Shown here: in pieces, positions 27,989-37,318 of the stretch
Layout: each line of letters begins with the position of its first letter
How positions within the stretch are numbered: the stretch's first letter is position 1
DNA from: an uncultured SAR86 cluster bacterium
GTDB lineage: Bacteria; Pseudomonadota; Gammaproteobacteria; Magnimaribacterales; D2472
DNA: 64,000 bases
Direction: 5' to 3'
Assembly: GCA_902599315.1 (NCBI GenBank)
Contig: CACKEY010000003.1
Coordinates: forward strand, 87,286 to 151,285
Notes under the pieces: model-generated
The model's input: only the letters and a program-made list of their open reading frames with translations
Database searches by the model: none
What the model was told of the DNA's origin: nothing
Program-made: the position numbers and the translations under genes

Positions 27989-29320
27989 TTAGTTGCTTAG
28001 ACTAGAATACAATAATGTTTTAAGTTCCTCTCTTATAGGGTATTTGTCTGATGGCATGAACTGAGTCATCATTGTAGCTGTTACATTATTTTTTCTATCA
28101 ACCCAAAAAATCGTGCTTGCTGCTCCACCCCAAAAAAATTCTCCTTCAGAAGAAAAAGTTCCAGCAACACCAGGATTCATGATAGTTCCAACTGTCAAAC
28201 CAAATCCTACTCCTTCTAATCCAAATGCAGACCCATCTTTTAAGATTTCATCTGAAAGATGATTATTTGCCATTAAATCTACAGATGCTTCACTTATAAT
28301 TCTGACACCATTTAAGATGCCGCCATTTAAAAGCATCTCTGCAAATTTACTATAATCATCAATATTTGAAACTAAGCCGGAACCACCATCATATAGTTTT
28401 GAGGAATTTGTAAGATATGGTGACTTATCAAAAGCATCTATTGGTCGCAGATCTTTAGAAAACATAAGTTCTGCTTGATTTAAACCAGAGGGAGCTACAA
28501 TTTCACCATCTCGAGAAAAGGCTCCTGAGGTATATAGAGTTGTAAAGGAATCTTTATCACGTTCATTGACTGAGAAACCAATGCTTTTAAGTTCTAGAGG
28601 ATCAAATATATTTTTTTGTAAGTATTCAGCAAAGTTCATTCCAGAAATGACTTCAACTACACACCCCAAAATATCCATGTTAATTCCATATGACCATTTT
28701 TCTCCTGGATTATGAAGTAAGGGCGCAGATGCTGCAGCAGCAGAGAACTGACAGGTATTTCCTGGAAATTTGTTTAATTCTGCATCCAATGCACCAAAAT
28801 AATATGGACGAATATTATACTTTCTGTATATTTGGTTGACTGGACCTTCACCAGCCCAACTGTATGTGAGCCCACTTGTATGAGTTAATAGGTCTCTAAT
28901 TGTTATCTCTCTTTTTGGCTTAAGAACGTAGTCTTGAAAATCAAGATTTATAACTTTAGTATCTTTGAAGGCAGGAATATATTTTGAGACTTTGTCATTT
29001 AACCTCAATTTTCCATTCTCAATGAGTTGCATAATTGCAACGCCTGTAACTGGCTTGGTCATTGAATAAATTCTATAAACTGTTTTTCTATTTACACTTA
29101 TTCCTTTTTCAATATCAGCATATCCATGAGTATGACGAAGGATTTCTTTATTATCTTTTTTAATTAAAATCGAGATATTAGGCAGACTCCCATTATCAAC
29201 ATAATTGTTAAAATGATTTGTAATTCTTTTTTTATCCGCCAAGTCTAGGGAGTTAGCACCGAGCTGAGATGATATTAAAAAAAATAATATTAATGATGTA
29301 AAGATTCTCATAAATTTCAC
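27989..29320 (-). CDS. Exported serine hydrolase, beta-lactamase (class C)/esterase-like
   Basis: 443-residue PF00144-type enzyme with a signal peptide (MKFMRIFTSLILFFLISSQLGA). The active-site S-x-x-K is YSMTKPVTGVAIMQL, the second motif is around GEKWSYGINMDILGCVVE, and the third is FFWGGAASTIFWVDRK. The HTSGLTY sequence before motif 2 is common in EstB-type esterases. Such proteins act as esterases or peptidases; true beta-lactamase activity is unlikely to be its main role. Four-base gap to the tRNA gene downstream. Confidence 0.9.
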   Translation of the reverse strand: MKFMRIFTSLILFFLISSQLGANSLDLADKKRITNHFNNYVDNGSLPNISILIKKDNKEILRHTHGYADIEKGISVNRKTVYRIYSMTKPVTGVAIMQLIENGKLRLNDKVSKYIPAFKDTKVINLDFQDYVLKPKREITIRDLLTHTSGLTYSWAGEGPVNQIYRKYNIRPYYFGALDAELNKFPGNTCQFSAAAASAPLLHNPGEKWSYGINMDILGCVVEVISGMNFAEYLQKNIFDPLELKSIGFSVNERDKDSFTTLYTSGAFSRDGEIVAPSGLNQAELMFSKDLRPIDAFDKSPYLTNSSKLYDGGSGLVSNIDDYSKFAEMLLNGGILNGVRIISEASVDLMANNHLSDEILKDGSAFGLEGVGFGLTVGTIMNPGVAGTFSSEGEFFWGGAASTIFWVDRKNNVTATMMTQFMPSDKYPIREELKTLLYSSLSN

Positions 29321-29360
29321 CTATAATTTAGCATTACTATTTTATTACACTAACAAGCCA

Positions 29361-29765
29361 ATGGCATCCTCCCAAATAAATCTAAATAATCCTCCAAAAT
29401 TTTTATCAATTCTCGGATCTAAAGACGTTAAATTTAATAAAAGTAATGAATCTATAACAATGATCTTTGAGATCAGTGATGAGCTTACGCATTCTGATGG
29501 AAAGATAGTGCAGGGTGGGTTTATTACAGCCATGCTTGATACTACTATGGCACATCTACTAATTTTCGTAAAAAAAGGAGAGTATAATCCCCTAACTCTT
29601 GGTATTAATGTTGCATTTCTTGCATCAGGATCACCGGGTATTTTTACTGCAAAAGCAAAGATAGAGAAACTAGGAAAGAGTATTGTTTTTACAACTGGTT
29701 CACTTCATCAAGAAGATAAATTGATTGCTACTGCATCATCAACTAATAAACTTATTAAACTTTAA
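29361..29765 (+). CDS. PaaI-type hotdog thioesterase
   Basis: 134-residue single hotdog domain: SDGKIVQGGFITAMLDTTMAHLL corresponds to the central helix with the catalytic Asp region, and LGINVAFLASGSPGIFTAKAKIEKLGKSIVFTTGSL to the strand-rich half. Members hydrolyse acyl- or phenylacetyl-CoA esters in the cytoplasm. It starts a plus-strand run of hydrolases and transporters, 20 bp before the DUF3089 gene. Confidence 0.85.
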   Translation: MASSQINLNNPPKFLSILGSKDVKFNKSNESITMIFEISDELTHSDGKIVQGGFITAMLDTTMAHLLIFVKKGEYNPLTLGINVAFLASGSPGIFTAKAKIEKLGKSIVFTTGSLHQEDKLIATASSTNKLIKL

Positions 29766-29785
29766 AACTTATTTATCTATTAAAA

Positions 29786-30874
29786 ATGAATATGAAAGAA
29801 AACTTTCTAAATTTTATAGATAGCGTAAAGCCTGAAAAAGACTTTATTGATGAAGAAATTCCAAAAGCGCCAAATTATGAAGATAAATCATATTGGGCAG
29901 CTTTGCCTGAGCAAGATGGATTACATAACTTATCACCTGATAATAAACCTTCCATGGAAATTAAAAATTTTGATGTCTTTTATATTCATCCAACCGGTTA
30001 TTTTTTAAAACATTGGAATGAGCCACTTGAAGAAGATTCTGCCTCATATGAGAGGACTGGGAGTCATCTAGCATCTCAAGCATCTGCATTCTCAGAAACA
30101 TGTAACGTTTATGCTCCTTACTACCGACAAGCAACATATTTTTCATTTTATGATACACAGTCAAACGGAGCTTTAGCTCAAGATGTTGCCTATTCTGATG
30201 TTGTGAATGCATTTAATGTATATATGGAAAAATTCAATTCTGGAAGACCCTTTTTTATAGCTGGCCATAGCCAAGGAGCATTGCACGGACAACGACTTGT
30301 ACACGAATATATTTCCATGAATCCAAATAGGCAGAAATTTATTGCAGCATATTTGATTGGATACATATTACCAATAAAGCATTTCAATAATTTATATCCT
30401 GATCTTTTCATTTCTAAATCTGCAGATGATCAAAAATCAATAATTTCATGGAGCACAGGTTTGCAGGGATTTACTAGAAGCAGAGCCCATTCAATGTTTT
30501 GGTTACCCGATGGATGGACAACTGAAAACATGGAACAGCCAATAGTGTGTCAAAACCCTTTATGCTGGACTTCAAATAATGATTGGCAGCATGACAAAAA
30601 TAATATTGTTATTAGACTAAGATCAAATAATTCTTTTCTAACTGACTATTCTGCTACAAAACATAAACACTCTAAGATATCGATCGATTCAATTGATGAT
30701 TTAGACTTTGAAGCCAGGTATTCTAAAAACTTCATGATTGAAACTCGAGGACCATTAATTGATAAAATCAAACCATTTGCTCCTAATGGAGATCTACACA
30801 ACTTTGATATTTCATTGTTTTGGGGCGCAATCAGAAATAACGTTAAAGTAAGAGCAAATGCATTTCAAACATAA
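29786..30874 (+). CDS. DUF3089 alpha/beta hydrolase-like protein
   Basis: 362-residue protein with the DUF3089 pattern: FDVFYIHPTGYFLKHWNEP, CNVYAPYYRQATYFSFYD, the lipase-like nucleophile motif FFIAGHSQGALHGQRLVHE, and VCQNPLCWTSNN later. No signal peptide is seen. The GHSQG elbow suggests an esterase or lipase activity, which is unproven for the family. A second Met two codons in may be the start. It overlaps the next hydrolase gene by 17 bases, so the two are likely coupled. Confidence 0.85.
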   Translation: MNMKENFLNFIDSVKPEKDFIDEEIPKAPNYEDKSYWAALPEQDGLHNLSPDNKPSMEIKNFDVFYIHPTGYFLKHWNEPLEEDSASYERTGSHLASQASAFSETCNVYAPYYRQATYFSFYDTQSNGALAQDVAYSDVVNAFNVYMEKFNSGRPFFIAGHSQGALHGQRLVHEYISMNPNRQKFIAAYLIGYILPIKHFNNLYPDLFISKSADDQKSIISWSTGLQGFTRSRAHSMFWLPDGWTTENMEQPIVCQNPLCWTSNNDWQHDKNNIVIRLRSNNSFLTDYSATKHKHSKISIDSIDDLDFEARYSKNFMIETRGPLIDKIKPFAPNGDLHNFDISLFWGAIRNNVKVRANAFQT

Positions 30875-31808
30875 ACTCAGCATTTTTTTCCTTTTAATTA
30901 TTTGCATTGATGCATCGTCGTTTAATGAAGGCTATGCTTTAAATGAAAATACAAAGATTGCTTACAGGGACTATGGACCTCCTTCTGGAGAGCCAATATT
31001 GCTAGTCACGGGATTAGGTGCTCAACTCACTCTTTGGCCTGATTTTTTAATAGATGAACTACAGGCAAATAATTTTAGACCCATTGTTTATGACAATAGA
31101 GATGTTGGTCTTTCAACAAGATTCTCCTCACAGCCATCTCAATTCTTAAATTATTTAAAATATTTTTTATTCATTCCAATTAATCCCGAGTATTCAATTG
31201 CTGATATGGCATCCGATGGTATATCTGTTCTTGATGAATTGAAAATTGATCAATCACACATCTTGGGAATGTCCATGGGAGGCATGATTTCTCAAGTGAT
31301 GGTTGCTAATTATCCCTCTCGAGTTAAGTCATTTACTATGATTTCATCTACAGCATCAACCCCCAATCCATTCAATGGACCAGAATTCAAGATCACAAGA
31401 CAACTATTAAAAAGATCTGCTGCTAAAGATGACATTGAGGGCAGGATAGAGCAATCTATTAAACTTTTTGGGCTAATTGGGACACCTGATACTAATTATG
31501 ACACTCCAGAATTTAGAGAAGATATGCGTTCATACATAAAAAGAGGAGGAGACGATGGGGGTTTTATAAGACAAATGGCTGCCATTGTTGGTTCAAAAAA
31601 TAGAAAAAAATTAATCAAATCTATTGAGACTCCAACCTTAATCATTCATGGAGACATTGATCCATTAATTAAAGTTAAAAATGCATATCAGGCGCATAAA
31701 CTTATTGGCTCAAGTGAGCTTATTATCGTAGAAGGAATGGGCCATTTACTTGATAAGAAGGCTTTTAAAAAATTCCAATCTCAGCTAATAAAATTTCTAA
31801 ACAATTAA
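30858..31808 (+). CDS. Alpha/beta hydrolase, probably exported
   Basis: 316-residue alpha/beta hydrolase. A hydrophobic N-terminus (LSIFFLLIICIDASS) looks like a signal peptide. LLVTGLGAQLTLWPD and YDNRDVGLSTRF precede the nucleophile LGMSMGGMISQVM; the acid and His are in IIHGDIDPLIKVKNA and VEGMGHLLDKK. The sequence resembles the aclacinomycin-methylesterase (RdmC)/TAP group. It overlaps the DUF3089 gene and shares its likely operon. Confidence 0.88.
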   Translation: MHFKHKLSIFFLLIICIDASSFNEGYALNENTKIAYRDYGPPSGEPILLVTGLGAQLTLWPDFLIDELQANNFRPIVYDNRDVGLSTRFSSQPSQFLNYLKYFLFIPINPEYSIADMASDGISVLDELKIDQSHILGMSMGGMISQVMVANYPSRVKSFTMISSTASTPNPFNGPEFKITRQLLKRSAAKDDIEGRIEQSIKLFGLIGTPDTNYDTPEFREDMRSYIKRGGDDGGFIRQMAAIVGSKNRKKLIKSIETPTLIIHGDIDPLIKVKNAYQAHKLIGSSELIIVEGMGHLLDKKAFKKFQSQLIKFLNN

Positions 31809-31842
31809 ACAGAAAACATAATTTTTTTCGATACAATATCGC

Positions 31843-33243
31843 ATGGCTATTCAAGCAAAAGAAAAATTTTTTTATGCCTCAGGAGCAATCGCAAATGGAG
31901 TTAAGAATGACGCCTTTACATTCTTCCTTTTATTTTTTTATTCTAATATCATAGGCCTGACCCCAGGATTAGCCAGTTTAGCAATCTTTATAGCGTTGTT
32001 AGTCGACGCTTTTACAGATCCATTAATGGGAGTCATATCCGACAGAACTCAACATAAATTAGGAAGACGACATCCATATTTTTTACTAGGTATGATTCCG
32101 ATGGCATTGTCTTACTTCATGCTTTTTTCTATTCAGACTTCTTGGCAGCTATCTCAACAACATTTATTTCTATGGATGCTAAGTTTTACCTTATTAACAA
32201 GATTAGGCATGACAATTTTTGAAGTACCACATAGATCACTGGGAAGCGAAATGACAAGATCATACACTGAAAGAACATCAATATTTGCAGCCAGGGAGCT
32301 TCTAGGATGGTTTGGTGGTTTATTTAATGCATTTTTAGCCTACACAATATTTTTCAAAGATACTCCTGATTACATGCCTGGAACAAAGAATCCTGATCCA
32401 TGGATCTATTACGGTATGACTGGAGCAACTATAATGTGTATTTCAGTCTTGCTTACATACTTTGGAACATTAAAGTATCGCAATCATTCCGATGCAAAAA
32501 TAGCAACTTTCAATTTAAAGTTAATACTAAATCAAATTTTTATTGCTTTAAAAAATAAATCTTTTTTAATATTCTTCTTTGGATATTTGTTTATTGCAAT
32601 TAGTTGGGGCATGGGAAGTTCTTTGCAGATATATATGAACACATATTTCTGGGAATTTAAATCAATTATGCTAGCTTCATATTTAGGCATATATGTTCTA
32701 TCAACATTAAGCGCGTACTTAATAGTTCCTAGATTAGTTCAAATAATTGAAAAAAAAACTATTTTATTAATTGCGATTTCTTTTGCAGCTTTAATACCCC
32801 CAATACCCATAATTTTGTTTATTAATAACTTACTTCCAGATACAGGCACTTGGAATCTTTTTTACGCAACAATTCCATTTGTATATGTTGCAAATACTTG
32901 TTTATCCTCAAGTGCGATTATAAGAGAATCAATGTTGGGTGATATAAGTGATGAAGTTGAATTAGAAAGTGGTATAGGTCAGCAAGGATTAATGTTTGCT
33001 TCAAGCTCTTTGATTGGTAAATTGAATACGGGTTTAGGAATTTTAATGGCCGGCATTACCTTAGAATTTATAAATTTTCCTCAGGGAACTGATGTCACAC
33101 CTTCTGCAGAAAATATATTCAATCTTGCAATGGTTCAAGGTCCATTAGTTGCAATTTTAATGATTATTCCATTTGGAATATTTTCATTATATAAGATAGA
33201 TAGATATAGACATCAACAAATTCTTGCTAAACTAAATCACTAA
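31843..33243 (+). CDS. GPH-type MFS cation symporter (MelB-like)
   Basis: 466-residue, 12-helix permease. The glycoside-pentoside-hexuronide family signature is present: VDAFTDPLMGVISDRTQHKLGRRHPYFLLG near residue 55-85, and the later ISDEVELESGIGQQGLMFASSSLIGKLNTGLG. GPH members import sugars or other solutes with Na+ or H+. In marine heterotrophs this version often sits with hydrolases, so the cargo could be a product of the neighbouring esterases; that is inference. Confidence 0.9.
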   Translation: MAIQAKEKFFYASGAIANGVKNDAFTFFLLFFYSNIIGLTPGLASLAIFIALLVDAFTDPLMGVISDRTQHKLGRRHPYFLLGMIPMALSYFMLFSIQTSWQLSQQHLFLWMLSFTLLTRLGMTIFEVPHRSLGSEMTRSYTERTSIFAARELLGWFGGLFNAFLAYTIFFKDTPDYMPGTKNPDPWIYYGMTGATIMCISVLLTYFGTLKYRNHSDAKIATFNLKLILNQIFIALKNKSFLIFFFGYLFIAISWGMGSSLQIYMNTYFWEFKSIMLASYLGIYVLSTLSAYLIVPRLVQIIEKKTILLIAISFAALIPPIPIILFINNLLPDTGTWNLFYATIPFVYVANTCLSSSAIIRESMLGDISDEVELESGIGQQGLMFASSSLIGKLNTGLGILMAGITLEFINFPQGTDVTPSAENIFNLAMVQGPLVAILMIIPFGIFSLYKIDRYRHQQILAKLNH

Positions 33244-33262
33244 AACATTAATTTTATTAATT

Positions 33263-33508
33263 ATGAAAGCAGCACATGTAATCACGTTATTTCTTTGGGC
33301 ATTTGGGATAGTGAATCTTTTTGAACCATTCAACGGATGGTTATTTTATTTGGCTTCAGGGATATTCTACTTGCTTCTTATTGCGCATTTGGTTGAATGT
33401 GTTGTCTACAGAAATAAAATTCTTAATTCTAATGATTCTCCATTTGTTGCATTTTCTATGACCCTTTTGTTTGGTGTTATATACCTTAGCTCAATAAAAG
33501 ACTCTTAA
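33263..33508 (+). CDS. DUF1145 small membrane protein (YhhL-like)
   Basis: 81-residue membrane protein with about three hydrophobic segments. FYLLLIAHLVECVVYRNKIL is close to the conserved centre of DUF1145. Function is unknown. It follows the GPH transporter by 19 bp and precedes the MATE exporter by 2 bp. Confidence 0.75.
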   Translation: MKAAHVITLFLWAFGIVNLFEPFNGWLFYLASGIFYLLLIAHLVECVVYRNKILNSNDSPFVAFSMTLLFGVIYLSSIKDS

Positions 33509-33510
33509 TT

Positions 33511-34881
33511 TTGGAAGTTTTAGATGGGGGAGATAAAATCCCTAAAGGGTCAATGGGTGTATGGAAACTCGCGTGGCCTTCAATTCTTACAAATCTTTTC
33601 TATGCTACTAGCTCAATCGTTGCAATTAAAGTAGTTGGAGGTCTTGGACCTGATGCAATTGCTGCAGCAGTAACAGGCCAAAGAGTTACATTTATTCTGC
33701 AAGCTATTTTAACCGGAGTTTTAGCTGGATCAACAGCATTAATTGCGAGACATTGGGGCGCAAAAGATAAGTTAGAGGCAGGAATTTTTTTTACTAGAAC
33801 TGTTCAATTGGTAATTTTTTTATCTATTATTTCTGCATTTTTAATCTGGCAATTTGCTGAACCACTCGTAAGATTTTTCGGCCTAAAAAATCAAGCTCTA
33901 ATTTACTCCTCAGATTATTTAAAAGCTATTGCACCTTTTTATATAGCATTTGGATGTGGAATGGCATTAATTACTGCATTGAGAGCTGTTGGAGATGTAA
34001 AGACACCTTTGTTTATTGGTGTGATTATGAATTTATTTGCTATTTTTTTTATGTTAGTTTTCGTGAATGGATGGCTTGGTTTTCCTGAATATGGTGTGAT
34101 TGGCGCAGCTCTTGGAAATGGTCTTTCATTTGTTATAGGAGCGCTATTATTAATAGTATTTTGGTTATCAAATCAATTATCTGTTAGATATTCAACAATC
34201 TTTGATCTAGATTTAGATCGAGTGAAAGAAATTTTTAAAGTGGGTTTGCCAGCAGCACTTGAACAAGTTATTTTTCAAATTGGTATTACAGCTTTTCTTA
34301 TTTTAGTTGCATTCTATGGAACAGAAGCCTACGCAGCTTACGGAATTGGAGTTCAAATTTTATCTTTTTCATTTGTTATAGGATTTGGTTTTTCTATAGC
34401 TGGAGCTACATTGGTTGGACAGCACCTCGGTGCTAAAAATAAAAATCAAGCAAAAAGAGCTGGATGGGGAGCAATGAGACTCTCTATAGTTTCTATGACA
34501 TTTTTTGGAGTTATTATTGCTACATTTGCTGAGCCGTTGGCAAGATTTATGATTGATAATGATGAAGTAGTAAGATTAACTGTAATATTTATATGGTTGC
34601 TAGGATCAATGCAGCCACTAATGGCAATAGAATTTTCACTTGGTGGAGCACTTAGAGGCGCAGGCGACACTAAAACCCCCCTAGCAATTACATTAACGTG
34701 TTTACTTTTTATAAGAGTATTTCTTGCGGTAATTTTCTTTTTACTAGATGCTAGCATAGAAATAATTTTCTCAACCCTCCTTGCTGACTACATAGTAAAA
34801 GGTTTTTTATATGTTTCTAGATTTAGATCTGATAAGTGGATGAATGTATTAAAGATTAAGGAAGTTGATCAGCAACCTTAA
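33511..34881 (+). CDS. MATE family efflux transporter
   Basis: 456-residue, 12-helix exporter. The two halves repeat the family pattern: VWKLAWPSILTNLFYATSSIV at the start, LRAVGDVKTPLFIGVIMNLF in the first half, VGLPAALEQVIFQIG in the middle, and LGGALRGAGDTKTPLAI in the second half. The track start is TTG with no visible ribosome site; the in-frame ATG at 33553 (MGVWKLAWP) is a plausible alternative. Its 3' end overlaps the converging DUF349 gene by 26 bp. Confidence 0.92.
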   Translation: MEVLDGGDKIPKGSMGVWKLAWPSILTNLFYATSSIVAIKVVGGLGPDAIAAAVTGQRVTFILQAILTGVLAGSTALIARHWGAKDKLEAGIFFTRTVQLVIFLSIISAFLIWQFAEPLVRFFGLKNQALIYSSDYLKAIAPFYIAFGCGMALITALRAVGDVKTPLFIGVIMNLFAIFFMLVFVNGWLGFPEYGVIGAALGNGLSFVIGALLLIVFWLSNQLSVRYSTIFDLDLDRVKEIFKVGLPAALEQVIFQIGITAFLILVAFYGTEAYAAYGIGVQILSFSFVIGFGFSIAGATLVGQHLGAKNKNQAKRAGWGAMRLSIVSMTFFGVIIATFAEPLARFMIDNDEVVRLTVIFIWLLGSMQPLMAIEFSLGGALRGAGDTKTPLAITLTCLLFIRVFLAVIFFLLDASIEIIFSTLLADYIVKGFLYVSRFRSDKWMNVLKIKEVDQQP

Positions 34882-36286
34882 TAAAAACTTCATTCACTCT
34901 TTTCCAAAGCTTATTTTCATTTGCATTAGTTTTGTGTGATTGAAGGTTGTTAATAAACTTAATTAATAGATTTTTAACATCATCTTTTGAGATGCTTGTC
35001 CCTGAAAATTTATTTTGTAACATCTCTAAGGCTATCTTTTGCTTGAGAGCTTGATTAGACTTTGGCGGATCTATTTGTGCAATAAGCTCAAGCTTAACTA
35101 CACTTTCAAGTAAAGCATCTTCATCTCCATTATAAAGAGGGGACTTTAATACCTTTAAAATATCTTTATTAATAATTTCATTTTGCGCATCTCCTTTCTC
35201 AAGATTATTAAGAATATTTTTATATGCTTCTATTTTATCTTCGAGAATTATTGAAATTTGTTTTTTTTCGAATGCTCTAACTTCTTTCTGAAGTTTAATA
35301 AATTCTGGAGACTTTCTAACTTTAGCAATATCTTTAATTTGACTTTTAATTTTATTAACCTTGCTGTTATCTTCCCTGAGCTCATTTGATAAATTTTTAA
35401 TAAGAGCAAGCTCATCATTTGCTGCTGCTTTTTCTTCAACAAAAAACTTATCAGCAGCTTCGTTTAGTTTTTTCCATAAAAGAGGCTCATTTTTTTTCCC
35501 ACTTGGACCTGTTTCTTGATATTCACGTTTAATTTTTTTAAATTTTTGTATGCACACCTGATTATCATCATCACTAATTAATTCCACTTTTTTTATTAGG
35601 GACTCTTTGATCTTATAATTTTTATTTTCTTGATCTTTGATAGCATCATTGATTGGCTCTCTAGAAAGGTGAAATTCGGATTTTAATTTTGAGAAGTCTT
35701 CATCGAGCACTGGAGCAAATTTTTGCCATGACTGAAAAGTTTTACTTAAGTATTTAGTCATATCAATTAATCCAGGCCATTTTCCAGAATACTTGTTAGT
35801 ATATTGATTAATATCTTCTATTATTTTCATTCTCTCCATAGCATTAGAGATTTTAATAGCTTTTAATTCCTCATAATATTGTGCGCATGGCTCCCATGCT
35901 TTATCTGTAAGCTTTTTAAAGCTCATCCATTGATCGCGACTTGCTGGTTTGGAAGTCTGATCTAATAACTGCCATCTTGTTTGTAAACTATGAATTTCGT
36001 TAGCTTGCTTTTTGGGATTTTCTAAAGGTTTAGAGATTAATTTTTCAATCTCTTCAATAATTTCATTTCTTTTTGGATTTGTCGCAAATGAAGAGATTTC
36101 ATTAAAGTATCTAGATTGAGCAGACATAAAATTAAATCTATGTCTCAATTTATTCGAAACTTTTCCCTCCGCTTTTATTAATCTTGAAACTTCGCTAACA
36201 ATTTTTTGTGCTAATTTTATTTGACCAGCTTCAAAATGTTTTTCAGCTTTGTCTAGTGAGTTAAATAAAGTTTTGTGAGTTTCCAC
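34856..36286 (-). CDS. DUF349 domain protein, coiled-coil rich
   Basis: 476-residue, lysine/glutamate-rich, mostly helical cytosolic protein. At least two DUF349 repeats are recognisable: LQTRWQLLDQTSKPASRDQW...KKLTDKAWEPCAQYYEEL and FKKIKREYQETGPSGKKNEPLLWKKLNEAADKFF. Function of the family is unknown. Alone on its strand between the MATE gene and trpS, and shorter than the 800-900 residue versions seen in other Gammaproteobacteria. Confidence 0.82.
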   Translation of the reverse strand: METHKTLFNSLDKAEKHFEAGQIKLAQKIVSEVSRLIKAEGKVSNKLRHRFNFMSAQSRYFNEISSFATNPKRNEIIEEIEKLISKPLENPKKQANEIHSLQTRWQLLDQTSKPASRDQWMSFKKLTDKAWEPCAQYYEELKAIKISNAMERMKIIEDINQYTNKYSGKWPGLIDMTKYLSKTFQSWQKFAPVLDEDFSKLKSEFHLSREPINDAIKDQENKNYKIKESLIKKVELISDDDNQVCIQKFKKIKREYQETGPSGKKNEPLLWKKLNEAADKFFVEEKAAANDELALIKNLSNELREDNSKVNKIKSQIKDIAKVRKSPEFIKLQKEVRAFEKKQISIILEDKIEAYKNILNNLEKGDAQNEIINKDILKVLKSPLYNGDEDALLESVVKLELIAQIDPPKSNQALKQKIALEMLQNKFSGTSISKDDVKNLLIKFINNLQSHKTNANENKLWKRVNEVFIKVADQLP

Positions 36287-36319
36287 AATAGTTAATTTTG
36301 ATGTTTATAATTATCTTAA

Positions 36320-37318
36320 ATGAAGAAAAGAATTTTAACAGGTATTACAACAACTGGTACTCCTCATATCGGAAATTATTTAGGCGCTATTAAGCCTGCG
36401 CTTGATTTAGTAGAGCCAGATAATGATTCATATTTTTTTCTTGCAGATTATCATGCTTTGATAAAACAAAATAATCCTGACGAAATTGAGAAAAGCGTTA
36501 AAAATGTTGCTCTAGCTTGGCTTTCATCAGGCTTAGATCCTGAGATTTCTAATTTTTATAGGCAGTCTGATATTCCAGAAGTTCATGAATTAACATGGAT
36601 TTTAAATTGTAGTGCATCCAAAGGACTGCTAAATAGGGCTCATGCCTATAAATCAATGACGGCTGAAAATACTCAAGCTGGAAATGATGAGGATAAAGCT
36701 ATTAATATGGGGTTATTTTCATATCCAGTATTGATGGCATCAGATATTTTGATATTTAATGCAACACATGTACCTGTTGGACCTGATCAAGCTCAGCATA
36801 TGGAAATGACTCGAGATATAGCTGGTACTTTTAATCATTCATATTCAAATTTATTAGTGTTACCAGAGGCCATTATTCAGAATGAAGTATCAGTTCCAGG
36901 AATTGATGGAAGAAAAATGAGTAAATCTTATAACAATATTGTTCCATTTCTATCATCAGAAAAAGATTTAGAGAAATCTATCTCAAAAATTATTACAAAT
37001 TCATTAGAGCCTGGTCAGGCAAAAGATACAAAAGACTGCACTCTTTTTCAGCTATATTCATTTTTTGCTACCACTGATGAAATTAACGAAATGAATCAAG
37101 CATACAAGGATGGAATTGGATGGGGTGATGCTAAGAAAAAACTATTTTCAATTATTAATTCTGAAATATCTCCTATTAGAGAAAAATATTTTGAATTAAA
37201 TAATAAACCAAATTTATTAAATGACTTATTCTCTGAAGGGGCACGAAAAGTTCGTCCTCAAGCGCAAGAACTTATTGGAAGATTACGTGAGGCCTTGGGC
37301 ATAAATAAAATTGTATAA
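36320..37318 (+). CDS. trpS: Tryptophanyl-tRNA synthetase
   Basis: 332-residue class Ic synthetase. The HIGH-like motif is TGTPHIGNYLGAIKP (residues 11-25), the tryptophan pocket region is MASDILIFNATHVPVGPDQAQHMEMTRDIA, and the KMSKS motif is DGRKMSKSYNNIV. Length is normal. Its last eight bases overlap the TTG start of an MFS transporter. Confidence 0.97.
   Translation: MKKRILTGITTTGTPHIGNYLGAIKPALDLVEPDNDSYFFLADYHALIKQNNPDEIEKSVKNVALAWLSSGLDPEISNFYRQSDIPEVHELTWILNCSASKGLLNRAHAYKSMTAENTQAGNDEDKAINMGLFSYPVLMASDILIFNATHVPVGPDQAQHMEMTRDIAGTFNHSYSNLLVLPEAIIQNEVSVPGIDGRKMSKSYNNIVPFLSSEKDLEKSISKIITNSLEPGQAKDTKDCTLFQLYSFFATTDEINEMNQAYKDGIGWGDAKKKLFSIINSEISPIREKYFELNNKPNLLNDLFSEGARKVRPQAQELIGRLREALGINKIV

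Noticed and set aside
27989-29320. Antibiotic-resistance beta-lactamase
   Set aside because: Motifs fit the broad class C/esterase family and the HTSGLTY segment is of the EstB type; resistance cannot be claimed.
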